64,000 nt of DNA from an uncultured Algibacter sp. (GCF_947490405.1 NZ_CANLGU010000003.1:1-64000), one strand, 5' to 3'. Counted from the first letter of the stretch, positions 51,726 through 61,352 are shown. Notes: generated from the sequence alone by a model not told the origin. Translations and numbers: made by a program.

Positions 51726-53039
51726 TTAATTTCTAATCTCAGCTAATTTGGAAGTTAATTCATCTTTGACAGCTTCGTTATCAGTGCTTAATGGTAGCTG
51801 ATTTGCGTTTAATAAATTTGGATTTTCTAAAGGATTAGTGCTTAAATTATAGAGTGCTTCAGATCCGTCACTAAAATAAATGTATTTATGGGTTTCATTT
51901 CTTATCGTGTAATCATCATTTTCGGTGTAGGTATAGGCACGATTATTTAAAGTAGCGCCATTAAATAAACCTTTAAAACTTTTGCTATCATGGATTTCTG
52001 TGGTTCCTGTACCTGCAATATCTGCTATGGTAGCATATAAATCTGTAGTATTAATTAATGCATTCTCAGCAGCATTTGTTCTAGATACCCCATTTCCAGA
52101 CACTATCATGGGTACATTCACACCACCTTGATAAATACTTCCTTTTACACGTCTAGAATTATATTCTTGAGCAACTTGACCTGGAGTTCCGTTATCACCA
52201 ATAAAAATAATGATGGTATTTTGTTTTTCTTCTTCGGATAAAGTGTTTATCAACCTGCCCATTTCTGTATCTAAAGCCTCTAGGGCTGCCAGATAATAAG
52301 GTAGCGGATTATTATCAATACTTGCTTGATCTGACGGTAAATTGCTTTGTGAGTGTAAGTTGTTTGGGGGTAAATGAAAAGGGGTATGCGGTGCATTATA
52401 AGCTAACCATAAAAACCATGGTTTTGTTTGTTGGTTAACCCAATCAATAGCTAAATCTGTGAATTTAGACGTTGTATAATCTGTTGATGTGGTTGTAGAG
52501 CCATTAATATTTAATGTCCAGTTTGTATAAGACCTAACGCCACCTCCAATGAAACCTGCAAAATAATCGACTCCCATATCATTTGGATGATTGGCGTCTC
52601 TGGATAAATGCCACTTCCCAATTACGGCATTAGCATATTCTTCATTTTTATTTAAATCTAAATATTTCTGTAATGATACTTCGGTAGTTGATAGTGGGTC
52701 ATCAACTTCTAACACACCTGTTCTAAGTCCGTATTTCCCAGTAATTATGCCCGCTCTTGTTGGTGTGCATGTAGGGTTAGACCATAGGTTATTAAACTTA
52801 ACTCCAGAATTTATTAAACTTTGGAGATTTGGCATATTGGGTTTTATACTACCAATATCATAGCCAGGGCATGCATCAAGTCCCATATCGTCAGCAATTA
52901 CTAAAAGAATATTAGGGGAGGTGCTTGGGTTTTCATTTTCCTCCATTTCTTCCTCCATTTCTGTAGTGTTTTCAGAATTACTACTGCAACCTATTAAGGT
53001 TAGCAAGTATAAGGTTAAGTAAAGTAAGTTTTTCATCAA
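51726..53039 (-). CDS. Sulfatase (formylglycine-dependent), lipoprotein
   Basis: 437 aa. Lipoprotein signal with LIGCSS (Cys18), then an acidic Glu-rich linker. The sulfatase active site is CTPTRAG (Cys91 predicted to be converted to formylglycine; C-x-P-x-R), with metal ligands in IADDMG and a second site IIFIGDNGTPGQ. GKWHLS and LAYNAPHTPFHLP are further family motifs. It hydrolyses sulfate esters of probably marine polysaccharides at the cell surface. No glycoside hydrolase or SusCD genes are adjacent, so it is not part of a visible polysaccharide locus. Confidence 0.93.
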   Translation of the reverse strand: MMKNLLYLTLYLLTLIGCSSNSENTTEMEEEMEENENPSTSPNILLVIADDMGLDACPGYDIGSIKPNMPNLQSLINSGVKFNNLWSNPTCTPTRAGIITGKYGLRTGVLEVDDPLSTTEVSLQKYLDLNKNEEYANAVIGKWHLSRDANHPNDMGVDYFAGFIGGGVRSYTNWTLNINGSTTTSTDYTTSKFTDLAIDWVNQQTKPWFLWLAYNAPHTPFHLPPNNLHSQSNLPSDQASIDNNPLPYYLAALEALDTEMGRLINTLSEEEKQNTIIIFIGDNGTPGQVAQEYNSRRVKGSIYQGGVNVPMIVSGNGVSRTNAAENALINTTDLYATIADIAGTGTTEIHDSKSFKGLFNGATLNNRAYTYTENDDYTIRNETHKYIYFSDGSEALYNLSTNPLENPNLLNANQLPLSTDNEAVKDELTSKLAEIRN

Positions 53040-53232
53040 TTATTTTTTTAAGTTCAAAATGTATTGATAGCATTTATATACTGTAAACATTTTTATTTGA
53101 GCTTACTTCTTAGTATTAAAAGATTTGTAGCTCAATAGTTTAGATGATTAAAATAAAATAAACTTGTCCCAAAGATGAAAAGATTTTTTTAAGTCTGTTA
53201 ATATTCCTTTAATAATTTCAAGTTAAACATGC

Positions 53233-53262
53233 TTGCTAAACCCTTTAAAGATGTTATTTTTG
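53233..53262 (+). promoter_or_regulatory. Complete Bacteroidota promoter (-33 TTG, -7 TATTTTTG)
   Basis: TTG at 53233-53235 and TATTTTTG at 53255-53262, separated by 19 bp, matching the TTG/TANNTTTG consensus at the expected spacing. The ATG of the helicase is 20 bp downstream. Confidence 0.6.
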
Positions 53263-53282
53263 CACGTTGCTAAATTTAAAGT

Positions 53283-54842
53283 ATGTCGGTTACAAATACA
53301 GAATTAGAGTTAGAAGAAAGAAAAGAGGGCAAAGATTTATATAGTTATCAAAAAGGTGCGATTGATAAAATTTTCACAGCTTTTGAAGAATCTCCTAAAG
53401 ATTACCATTTATTATATCAATTACCCACAGGAGGTGGTAAAACAGTTATTTTTTCTGAAATAGTAAGACAATATTTAAAACACCATAAAAAGAAAGTTTT
53501 GGTGATGACCCACCGAATTGAATTATGTAAGCAAACCTCAAATATGCTTACAGAGTTTGGTGTTCACAATAAGGTAGTAGATAGTAAAGCAGATTTAAGC
53601 GATCAAGCAGATTATAGTTGTTTTGTAGCTATGGTTGAAACCTTAAACAATCGTTTAAATGATGATAAACTAGATATTTCTGATATTGGATTAGTAATTA
53701 TTGATGAAGCACACTATAACTCCTTTACTAAATTATTTAAGTTTTTTAGTCAGTCGTTTATTTTAGGTGTTACTGCAACACCTTTAAGTTCTAGTATTGA
53801 ATTACCAATGACTGATAATTATGATGAATTAATTGTTGGAGAAAGTATAGAATCACTTATAGAAAATGGATTTTTAGCACGAGCTGAAATGTTTACATAT
53901 AATGTAGGTTTAACTTCTTTAGTAGTTGGCGCTAATGGTGATTACACTGTTAAATCATCAGAAGACTTATATACAGATAACGATATGTTATCTAAGTTGT
54001 TACAGGCTTACGAAGAACGTTCTAAAGACAAAAAAACATTAATATTTAATAACGGTATTAATACCTCTTTACACGTGTATGATACGTTTAGAAGAGCTGG
54101 CTACCCAGTAGCGCATTTAGATAATACTAATACCAAAAAGGAACGAGCTTTAATCTTGCAATGGTTTAAAAAGACCCCAGGTGCAATTTTAACATCGGTA
54201 AGTATTTTAACAACTGGGTTTGATGAGCCAACCGTAGAAAGTATTATTTTAAACAGAGCTACAAAATCTTTAACGCTTTACTATCAAATGATTGGTCGTG
54301 GGTCACGTATTTTAAAGGACAAAAAATCATTTACGGTTGTAGATTTAGGTAATAACTTCCATAGGTTTGGACCTTGGGGTGATAATTTAGATTGGCAACG
54401 CATATTTAAATCGCCAACCTATTATCTGGATGCTATTTTAAGTGATGAAGAGCTTGAAAGCAATTTTAGATATGAAATGCCTGATGCTTTAAGAGCAGAA
54501 TTTGCTAAATCTGAAGATGTGCATTTTGATGTTCAGAAAACCTATGTGGATTCTATTAGAGGCGGTGAGTCTTCAAAAGTAGTTTTAGAACGCTCGATAG
54601 AGCAGCACGCTAAAATTTGTATTGAAAACAGCGAAGATGTTTATGATGCCTTAGCTTTAGCAAAACAACTTGGTGATGATATAGACTTTAGAATACAGCG
54701 TTACACCAAGTGTATTAGTAAAAGTACTTATAATTTTGTGGAGTGGTTAAAAGGCGACTACAGAAAGAAACTAAACTCGTATTTGCGTCAGAATTTTGAT
54801 GACGTTTTTGAGCAGATTCATGGATATCCGCCTGAGGATTAA
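53283..54842 (+). CDS. DEAD/DEAH-box superfamily 2 helicase
   Basis: 519 aa. Walker A LPTGGGKTVI (48-57), motif Ia VMTHRIELC, motif II DEAH (IIDEAHYNSF), motif III GVTATP, and in the C-terminal RecA fold SILTTGFDEPTVESIILNRA and QMIGRGSR (motif VI). This is the UvrB/SSL2-like type III restriction-style helicase of about 500 aa that is well conserved in Bacteroidota; its role is not established. No restriction or methylase genes are beside it. Confidence 0.9.
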   Translation: MSVTNTELELEERKEGKDLYSYQKGAIDKIFTAFEESPKDYHLLYQLPTGGGKTVIFSEIVRQYLKHHKKKVLVMTHRIELCKQTSNMLTEFGVHNKVVDSKADLSDQADYSCFVAMVETLNNRLNDDKLDISDIGLVIIDEAHYNSFTKLFKFFSQSFILGVTATPLSSSIELPMTDNYDELIVGESIESLIENGFLARAEMFTYNVGLTSLVVGANGDYTVKSSEDLYTDNDMLSKLLQAYEERSKDKKTLIFNNGINTSLHVYDTFRRAGYPVAHLDNTNTKKERALILQWFKKTPGAILTSVSILTTGFDEPTVESIILNRATKSLTLYYQMIGRGSRILKDKKSFTVVDLGNNFHRFGPWGDNLDWQRIFKSPTYYLDAILSDEELESNFRYEMPDALRAEFAKSEDVHFDVQKTYVDSIRGGESSKVVLERSIEQHAKICIENSEDVYDALALAKQLGDDIDFRIQRYTKCISKSTYNFVEWLKGDYRKKLNSYLRQNFDDVFEQIHGYPPED

Positions 54843-55065
54843 TCAGTTGTTTTATTGGTTTTTACTGAAAATGTTTAGGTTTTCTACTATTTGTGGTTTT
54901 TATTTATTTGATTTTTTTTATAAGAAATGATAATTTCGTTTGATGAGTGGTGAAAAGCTTTGAAGTGATTTTTATCAGAGCATTTTGCATCACACTGAAA
55001 ACGAAAATCAATACAAAACGGGATAGCCGAAAACCGACTAAAGTAGGCACTAAATAATCAGAATT

Positions 55066-55572
55066 ATGAAAAAAATAATTAACCGGCTGACTTTACTTAC
55101 TACACTTTTTGTATTGGCTTTTATTTTCCAGAGCTGCGAACAAAAACAACAGGAAGAAACTAAAGAAGTGATAGTTAAATCTGATAAACCAGAATATTTC
55201 CTATTGCGCCCTGATGTAGAAAAGGCTTACGGATATTCTCATGCTGTGAAAATTGGAAATAGTATTAAAATTTCTGGAGCAGTAAGTATGGACGATAATG
55301 GAAACCCAACTGCTATTGGTGATATAGAACAGCAGATAAAAAACTGTTATGCTGATTTGGGAAAAATATTAAAACATTTTGGTTGCACATTTGATGATGT
55401 AGTAAAAGAAGATATTTTTACAACTGATATGCCACAAATGCTTGAAAAATCTGCATATAGATCTGAAATTTACAAAAAGGGATTTCCAACTGGCACTTGG
55501 CTTGAAGTTAAGGGATTAGCCTTACCTGAATTTATGGTAGAAATTGAACTTGAAGTCCATAAGCCTGAATAA
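55066..55572 (+). CDS. RidA-fold lipoprotein lacking the catalytic arginine
   Basis: 168 aa. Lipoprotein signal ending FIFQSC (Cys near 24) and a charged linker, then a RidA/YjgF fold: SHAVKIGNSIKISGAVSMDD, EQQIKNCYADLGKILKHFGC, DDVVKEDIFTTDM, KKGFPTGTWLEVKGLALPEF. In E. coli RidA the segment FPARS holds the Arg that acts in imine deamination; here it reads FPTGT, so the classic activity is unlikely. RidA proteins are usually cytosolic, so an envelope-anchored member is unusual. Function unknown. Confidence 0.85.
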   Translation: MKKIINRLTLLTTLFVLAFIFQSCEQKQQEETKEVIVKSDKPEYFLLRPDVEKAYGYSHAVKIGNSIKISGAVSMDDNGNPTAIGDIEQQIKNCYADLGKILKHFGCTFDDVVKEDIFTTDMPQMLEKSAYRSEIYKKGFPTGTWLEVKGLALPEFMVEIELEVHKPE

Positions 55573-55742
55573 TAGTACTTATGTACGATAATGGTTTTAA
55601 GTAATTATTTGTTATTATTTACTTCTGAAAATCATCATGAATTTTTAGTTTGTATTAGCAAAATTGGGTGCTTAAAAATTTAAAGAAACTAGTTAGACAG
55701 CACAAATATTTCCTTATATAACCAAACCTTAGCAAACAGACT

Positions 55743-55838
55743 CGCGTTAGGGATTGCAGAGGAAAGCCCACAGCTTTTGCGCCTTAGCGCAGAAGCGAGG
55801 ACTTGCAACGGAAAGCCCGACCCTTGTGGTAACGCCCA
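55743..55838 (+). ncRNA. Structured intergenic element, copy B
   Basis: About 90% identical to copy A (11784-11900) over the core. Closing stem GCGTTA (55744-55749) / TAACGC (55830-55835); hairpin CTTTTGCGC-CTTA-GCGCAGAAG, where one T-T mismatch of copy A becomes a T-G pair; repeated GGAAAGCC. The last arm is a minimal ACC-CTTGT-GGT. It lies 132 bp before the cold-shock gene. The 397-bp gap 55573-55969 holds nothing else recognised apart from AT-rich sequence. Confidence 0.5.
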
Positions 55839-55969
55839 AATACTAATTGGGTATTATAACTTATTATTTTGCTGAAAGGCTATTAATGGCTTGATTATTA
55901 TAGCATCAGGAATATTAGATGTATCTTTACAATCTACTAATTTATAAAACACACAGTACACTTTAAACT

Positions 55970-56425
55970 ATGGCAAAATCTCAAGTTACATTTAACAAAA
56001 TTGAAAAAGAAAAAAAACGCTTAAAGAAAAGAGAAGAAAAACTTAAGAAGAAAGAGGCTCGAAAAGCAGAAAAGGAAGCAAATGGTACAACTGGTATTCA
56101 GTTTGCGTATGTAGATTTTAATGGAAATTTAACTGACACGCCACCAGATCCGGCAATGCGTGAAAAAGTTGAGGCTGAGAGTATTGAGCTTGGTATTCCA
56201 AAGAAAGAGGATAGAGAAGTGGAGGAGCCAGTTGATAAAGAAGGGAAAGTATCTTTCTTTGATCACTCTAAAGGTTTTGGGTTTATTATTGATAGTATAA
56301 ACCAAGAAAAATATTTTGTACATGTTAGCGGATTGCTTGAAGATATTGAGGAAAATGATAAAGTAACTTACGAGTTAGAACGTGGAATGAAAGGCATGAA
56401 CGCTGTTAGAGTTAAGAAAATTTAA
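55970..56425 (+). CDS. Cold-shock-domain protein with Lys/Glu-rich N-terminal extension
   Basis: 151 aa. The first 40 residues are extremely charged (KEKKRLKKREEKLKKKEARK), likely a helical RNA-binding arm. A linker follows and then a cold-shock domain at about 88-151: KEGKVSFFDHSKGFGFI, EKYFVHVSGLLE (RNP1/RNP2-like aromatic motifs), ending MNAVRVKKI. Such extended CSPs are common in flavobacteria and act as RNA chaperones. Upstream sits structured element copy B. Confidence 0.93.
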   Translation: MAKSQVTFNKIEKEKKRLKKREEKLKKKEARKAEKEANGTTGIQFAYVDFNGNLTDTPPDPAMREKVEAESIELGIPKKEDREVEEPVDKEGKVSFFDHSKGFGFIIDSINQEKYFVHVSGLLEDIEENDKVTYELERGMKGMNAVRVKKI

Positions 56426-56471
56426 ATTTTATCTGGTGTTATAGCCGGAGACTTTATACTAAAAGGTTATT

Positions 56472-57386
56472 ATGAATGTATCGCGAAAAACGGTTCTTAT
56501 CATTTTAGCCTTTTTTGCTATTTATGTTATTTGGGGTTCTACCTATATGCTTAATAAAATTGCGGTTTCGCAATTATCTCCATTTTTTCTTGCTGCTATT
56601 AGATTTATTGTTGCCAGCATCCTTATTTTTATAATTGCTAAATCTTTAGGTATTAGTCTTTCCATTTCAAGAAAGCAGCTATTTAATACTATAATTGCTG
56701 GATTTTTGTTTTTAACACTTGGTAATGGTTTGGCGGTATTAGCTTTAATGTACGTAGATAGTAGTTTTGCTGCGTTACAAATTTCTGCTCAACCCTTAGT
56801 CATATTAATTATGATGCGCTTGTTTCTTGGTAAGCGAATAAAAGCAATGTCTTATATAGGTGTAGTTTTAGGATTTATTGGTATATTTCTTTTGGTTAGC
56901 CAAAAAGAAATCATTACTAAAGAGGGGCAAATATTAGGGATTGTTTTAATATTTACTTGTATGTTAAGTTGGGCTTATGGTAGTATTTTTGTTGGAAATG
57001 CTGATTTACCTAAAAATCATTTTGTAAATACTAGTTACCAAATGTTTACTGGTGGTATATTGCTTGCTATTATTAGTTTATGCTTAAATGAGCCTTGGTT
57101 GATGCCAAACGAATGGCAGGAAGATGTTTTATGGTCTATGCTTGGTCTTATTGTTTTTGGTGGTATTATTGCTTTTACATCGTTTAATTACCTTTTAAAA
57201 GAAGTCTCTCCAGAAAAAGTAGCAACAAATACTTATGTAAACCCCATAATAGCTTTACTATTGGGCTGGTGGGTTTTAGATGAACATATTACACTGCAAT
57301 CTATAATTGCAGCTTTTATTTTATTAACAGGAGTGTATTTTATAAATACAAAACGCCCTTTTAAACTCAAAAGAATTGCACGTTAA
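56472..57386 (+). CDS. EamA/DMT family transporter
   Basis: 304 aa with about ten transmembrane helices in two EamA repeats. Landmarks: FAIYVIWGSTYMLNKIA (first repeat), SAQPLVILIMMRLFLGKR, and in the second repeat FTSFNYLLKEVSPEKVATNT with NPIIALLLGWWVLDE. Drug/metabolite exporter of unknown substrate. The stop codon overlaps the next DMT gene by 11 bp, so the two are translated together. Confidence 0.92.
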   Translation: MNVSRKTVLIILAFFAIYVIWGSTYMLNKIAVSQLSPFFLAAIRFIVASILIFIIAKSLGISLSISRKQLFNTIIAGFLFLTLGNGLAVLALMYVDSSFAALQISAQPLVILIMMRLFLGKRIKAMSYIGVVLGFIGIFLLVSQKEIITKEGQILGIVLIFTCMLSWAYGSIFVGNADLPKNHFVNTSYQMFTGGILLAIISLCLNEPWLMPNEWQEDVLWSMLGLIVFGGIIAFTSFNYLLKEVSPEKVATNTYVNPIIALLLGWWVLDEHITLQSIIAAFILLTGVYFINTKRPFKLKRIAR

Positions 57387-58215
57387 ACAGGCTATTAAAT
57401 TTATGCTTATTAGTACCATGGCGTTCGCATGTATGAACGCTATTGTTAAAGATTTGGTTCATATGAGTGCTTTTCAAATTGTGTTTTTTAGGTCAGTTAG
57501 TTCGTTGTTTTTTACATTTGGTTATTTACTTAAGAACAATATTTCCATTTTTGGTAATCAAAGAAAACTTTTGGTTTTAAGAGGTTTAGTAGGTGTAACC
57601 TCTATGAGTTTATTTTTTATGTCTACTAAGTATTTACCTATTGGTACAGCTGTTTCTTTACGTTATATGGCACCAATATTTGCAGCTGTTTTTGCTATAA
57701 TTTTTCTTAAAGAACGCATCAAACCTTTACAATGGATATTCTTTGTTTTGGCCTTTGCAGGGGTGTTAGTGCTAAAAGGGTTTGATACAGATTTAAATGG
57801 TTATGGACTTGTTTTAATTTTTATTTCTGCAGTTTTTAGTGGATTGGTGTATATAGTTATCAGTAAAATAGGCAAAGGCGATCACCCTGTAGTGGTTGTA
57901 AACTATTTTATGGTTATTGCTACCGTTTTAGGAGGTGTTTTGTCTATTAATAATTGGGTTACTCCAGTTGGTACGGAATGGTTAATGCTTATAGCGTTAG
58001 GATTGTTTGGTTATTTCGGGCAAGTGTATATGACTAAAGCTTTCCAAATAGCCGCTACCAATCAAGTTGCTCCATTAAAATATCTTGAGGTTATTTTCAC
58101 ATTACTTTTAGGAGTGTCTTTATTTAATGAAGTTTATACGCTTTATAGTCTATTAGGTATTGCTATGATTGTATTAGGCCTTGTTTTAAATGCTTTATAT
58201 AAAGGCAAAAAATAA
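57376..58215 (+). CDS. EamA/DMT family transporter (second, overlapping)
   Basis: 279 aa if the TTG at 57376 is used, which overlaps the upstream DMT gene by 11 bp; an ATG at 57403 would remove nine residues. Ten predicted helices in two EamA repeats (MAFACMNAIVKDLVHMSAFQ, GTAVSLRYMAPIFAAVFAII, NQVAPLKYLEVIFTLLLGV). Its size and LRYMAP motif resemble RhaT/S-adenosylmethionine-type DMT exporters. Two different DMT proteins in tandem may form a heteromer, as in small multidrug pairs, but this is inferred. Confidence 0.88.
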   Translation: MHVKQAIKFMLISTMAFACMNAIVKDLVHMSAFQIVFFRSVSSLFFTFGYLLKNNISIFGNQRKLLVLRGLVGVTSMSLFFMSTKYLPIGTAVSLRYMAPIFAAVFAIIFLKERIKPLQWIFFVLAFAGVLVLKGFDTDLNGYGLVLIFISAVFSGLVYIVISKIGKGDHPVVVVNYFMVIATVLGGVLSINNWVTPVGTEWLMLIALGLFGYFGQVYMTKAFQIAATNQVAPLKYLEVIFTLLLGVSLFNEVYTLYSLLGIAMIVLGLVLNALYKGKK

Positions 58216-58250
58216 TATGATTCTTTAAAATATAACCCTATTATAATTTG

Positions 58251-58258
58251 TAGTTTTG
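58251..58258 (+). promoter_or_regulatory. Bacteroidota -7 box upstream of the GT9 gene
   Basis: TAGTTTTG matches TANNTTTG and lies 28 bp before the ATG at 58287. An AAGGAG segment at 58275-58280, 6 bp before that ATG, is an unusual Shine-Dalgarno-like site for this phylum. Confidence 0.45.
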
Positions 58259-58286
58259 CATCGGTTTAGTAAAAAGGAGTCTTTTA

Positions 58287-59333
58287 ATGAATTTTAAAGT
58301 TCGTATTAATAGAATAAGAAGGAGGGTTATGCGCAGCATTACCAAGAACATTGGTAGTTCTTATACTGAACCTAAAAAGGGTGATATTGATATTTCCGAA
58401 ATAAAAAAAGTTCTAATTATAAGACCAAATCACAGATTGGGAAATCAACTGCTACTTACACCTTTAATACAAGAAGTTATAAATACCTTTCCTAATTGTG
58501 AAATTGATTTATTTGTAAAGGGTGGTGTGGCGCATCCCGTTTTTGAAAATTATAATGAAATACATACCATTATAAAACTTCCAAGAAAGCCTTTTGAAAA
58601 CTTGTATAAATATGCAAAAAGTTGGATTTCTATTAAACGTAAAACTTACGATTTAGTGATTAATGCCGATAAAAATTCTTCTTCAGGGAAGTTATTAACA
58701 CAATTAGCCAAAGCGAAAATTAAAGTTTTTGGTGAACTTGATGCTTCCATTCCTGCTAAGTATCAGGATTACGAGCATATTTCAAAATATCCGATTTATA
58801 ATTTAAGACACTATTTGTCGAAATTAGGGTTTGAAAATACCGCTACTAACGTCCCTTTGCTTGATATCAAATTAAGTGACACTGAAATAGTTAATGGAAA
58901 CAATATTTTAAAAGATATTATTAAAAATAATAAAAAAACCATTTGTATATACACTAATGCTACAGGTGCTAAATGTTATTCTGAAGATTGGTGGAGTAAA
59001 GTTTATTCTAGATTACTTAGCGATTATCCAGAATATAATGTTATCGAAATGCTACCAATAGAAAATATTTCAAAAATCAATTTTAAAGCACCGCATTTTT
59101 ATAGTAAGGATATTCGTGAAATGGCAGCTATCATTAGAAACACTGATATTTTTATTTCCGCAGATAATGGTGTTATGCATTTAGCAAGCGCATCTTTAAC
59201 GCCCGTTGTTGGCTTCTTTTCAAGAACCAAAACAAGTATTTACGGTTCATATGGCAATGGTAGTGTTGCTTTAAACACTAAGGAAACTGATATTGACGAT
59301 TGGTTTGGAGCTATAGCTAAAATTCTAAAATAG
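58287..59333 (+). CDS. Glycosyltransferase family 9 (heptosyltransferase-like)
   Basis: 348 aa, GT-B fold. A basic N-terminus (RINRIRRRVMRSI) precedes VLIIRPNHRLGNQLLLTPLI, the family-9 opening that binds the acceptor, and the C-terminal donor site includes FISADNGVMHLASASLTPVVGFF. It would transfer ADP-heptose-like sugars to lipopolysaccharide core at the inner membrane. Flavobacterial LOS often lacks heptose, so the real sugar may differ. Confidence 0.9.
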   Translation: MNFKVRINRIRRRVMRSITKNIGSSYTEPKKGDIDISEIKKVLIIRPNHRLGNQLLLTPLIQEVINTFPNCEIDLFVKGGVAHPVFENYNEIHTIIKLPRKPFENLYKYAKSWISIKRKTYDLVINADKNSSSGKLLTQLAKAKIKVFGELDASIPAKYQDYEHISKYPIYNLRHYLSKLGFENTATNVPLLDIKLSDTEIVNGNNILKDIIKNNKKTICIYTNATGAKCYSEDWWSKVYSRLLSDYPEYNVIEMLPIENISKINFKAPHFYSKDIREMAAIIRNTDIFISADNGVMHLASASLTPVVGFFSRTKTSIYGSYGNGSVALNTKETDIDDWFGAIAKILK

Positions 59334-59379
59334 TTATAGGCGCAATATAAAAATTAGATGTCTTTGTGTTTTATATAAT

Positions 59380-60687
59380 ATGAATAGTCAAAATAAGTTT
59401 TCGCTAATAAGGCCTAATAAATTTCCTTTTTTTTATGGGTATGTTATAGTATTTATTGGAAGTATAGGTGTTTTGGCTAGTATCCCTGGTCAAACTGTTG
59501 GTGTTTCAATCTTTACAGACCCGGTTAAAGATGCTTTAGGTTTAAGTAGGAATCAATTTAGTACAGCTTATATGTTTGGTACGCTATTGAGTGCTTTTTT
59601 TGTTTCAAAAGCTGGAGTTTTGTTCGATAAATATGGTGCTAGGTATGTTGCTTTCTTTTCAGCATTTTTTCTTGCTATAGCTTTACTTATATGCTCTTAT
59701 TCTGTTGCTATTAGTCAAAGTATAAAAGGTTTGGTGGTTTTGGAGTCATGGATTATACCTTTTGTGGTAATAACAATTTTATTTTTTGCAATTCGTTTTT
59801 TTGGACAAGGAGTATTGACCATGTCTTCAAGAAACATGATTATGATGTGGTTTGATAAAAATAGAGGGAAAGTTAATGCTGTGAGCAGCATTACTGTATC
59901 CCTTGGTTTTTCTGGAGCTCCCATATTTATAAGCTATTTAATTGACAATTATGGGTGGGAACAATCATGGCAAATTCTAGCCATTTGTTTAGTGGTTTTT
60001 AGTGTTCTAGTCATTCAATTATATCGAAATAACCCAGAAGACTTTGGACTTATACCCGACGGCGCTTTGTTAGAGAATAAGAAAAACAAAGTTCATCAAG
60101 CTGAAAAACATTTTACACTTCAGCAAGCTAAAAAAACAAGAGCTTTTTGGGCAATTGGTTTAGCTTTAGCATATCATAGTTTTTTTACAACAGGTTTTAC
60201 GTTTCATGTGGTATCTGTTTTTGCAAGTCAAGATTATTCTAAATCTCAGGCTATAGCCGTATTTCTACCAATTTCAATTATAGCAATTATTGTTTCTATA
60301 GCATGTAATGTTTTAAGTGATTATATAAAGCATATCATTTATCTGTATGCTATGCTATTTGCAGGTGTCATAGCCTCAATAGGGCTGTTTTTTTTAGCAG
60401 ATAGTATAGGGGTTTATATGCTAATTTTTGGTCTAGGTGTTTACAGCGGTTTATTTGCAGTTGTAAATGCAGTAACATGGCCTAGGTATTTTGGGAGAAA
60501 GCACTTAGGAGCCATAACCGGAAAAGCCATGAGTTTTATGGTAATAGCCAGTGCAATTGCTCCGAGTTTATTTAGTTATTGCTTTACAACCTTTGGGTCT
60601 TATGGGTATATAAGTTATATCACTTTAGCCTTTTTGTTATTTCTACTTATTGCGACTTTAAGTGTTAAAAACCCACAAGAATTTTAA
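59380..60687 (+). CDS. Major facilitator superfamily transporter
   Basis: 435 aa with 12 predicted transmembrane helices. N-terminal half: FFYGYVIVFIGSIGVLASIPGQTVGVS and the MFS loop motif AGVLFDKYGARYVA between TM2 and TM3; another is MMWFDKNRGKVNAVSSITVS. The organisation resembles OFA/monocarboxylate-type carriers. It starts 46 bp after the GT9 gene. Substrate unknown. Confidence 0.9.
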   Translation: MNSQNKFSLIRPNKFPFFYGYVIVFIGSIGVLASIPGQTVGVSIFTDPVKDALGLSRNQFSTAYMFGTLLSAFFVSKAGVLFDKYGARYVAFFSAFFLAIALLICSYSVAISQSIKGLVVLESWIIPFVVITILFFAIRFFGQGVLTMSSRNMIMMWFDKNRGKVNAVSSITVSLGFSGAPIFISYLIDNYGWEQSWQILAICLVVFSVLVIQLYRNNPEDFGLIPDGALLENKKNKVHQAEKHFTLQQAKKTRAFWAIGLALAYHSFFTTGFTFHVVSVFASQDYSKSQAIAVFLPISIIAIIVSIACNVLSDYIKHIIYLYAMLFAGVIASIGLFFLADSIGVYMLIFGLGVYSGLFAVVNAVTWPRYFGRKHLGAITGKAMSFMVIASAIAPSLFSYCFTTFGSYGYISYITLAFLLFLLIATLSVKNPQEF

Positions 60688-60794
60688 TTTTTTTTGAATT
60701 TTTAACTCAAAAATTAATCTTTTAACATTGTTTTAGGGGCTGTATACATTGATATTTACTAAATTGAAAGAGTAAATAGTCAGTTTCTTATTAT

Positions 60795-61352
60795 ATGAAA
60801 ACGTATCTCTCCATAGTGTATATACTTTTTATTCTAGTGTTATCATGTAAATCAGCAAACTCATATTCTGATGAACAAATTAAGCGTTTAGAAACTTTAA
60901 TAGAAAGCAAAAGTTACACGATAGAATCCGATTGGGCACGACCACAAGTTACTTATGCAATGCAACAAGTCCTAAATTCTGGTATTCTTCCTCCAGGAAG
61001 CGGTTCTGGCGCTATAAGCTTAATAGGCAATGCCAATTTTTTAACCATTTCAGGGGATAGTATAAATGCATATTTGCCTTATTTTGGAGAACGTCAAATG
61101 CCCACTGGCTATGGTGGAAGTGATAGCGCCATACAATTAAAAGGCAAATTAAAGGATTACACTTTTGAAATAGAAAAAAATAATAGCTATCTCATTTTGT
61201 TTGATGCGCAAAATGAAACAGAAAATTTTAATATTTCTATAGTTCTATTTCCAAACCGAAAAAGTGAAATTAGAGTTAATAGCGCTTCTAGGTTTCCTAT
61301 TTCTTATTCAGGCGAGGTTTTGTCTGTTAAAACCAATAAAACAACTATTTGA
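60795..61352 (+). CDS. DUF4251 domain lipoprotein
   Basis: 185 aa. Lipoprotein signal with FILVLSCKS (Cys18). The rest shows the DUF4251 pattern: an initial helix with LIESKSYTIESDWARPQ, then GSGAISLIGNANFLTISGDS, INAYLPYFGERQMPTGYGGS and a final strand block NFNISIVLFPNRKSEIRVNS. The family is widespread in Bacteroidota; function unknown, periplasmic or outer-membrane lipoprotein. Confidence 0.9.
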   Translation: MKTYLSIVYILFILVLSCKSANSYSDEQIKRLETLIESKSYTIESDWARPQVTYAMQQVLNSGILPPGSGSGAISLIGNANFLTISGDSINAYLPYFGERQMPTGYGGSDSAIQLKGKLKDYTFEIEKNNSYLILFDAQNETENFNISIVLFPNRKSEIRVNSASRFPISYSGEVLSVKTNKTTI

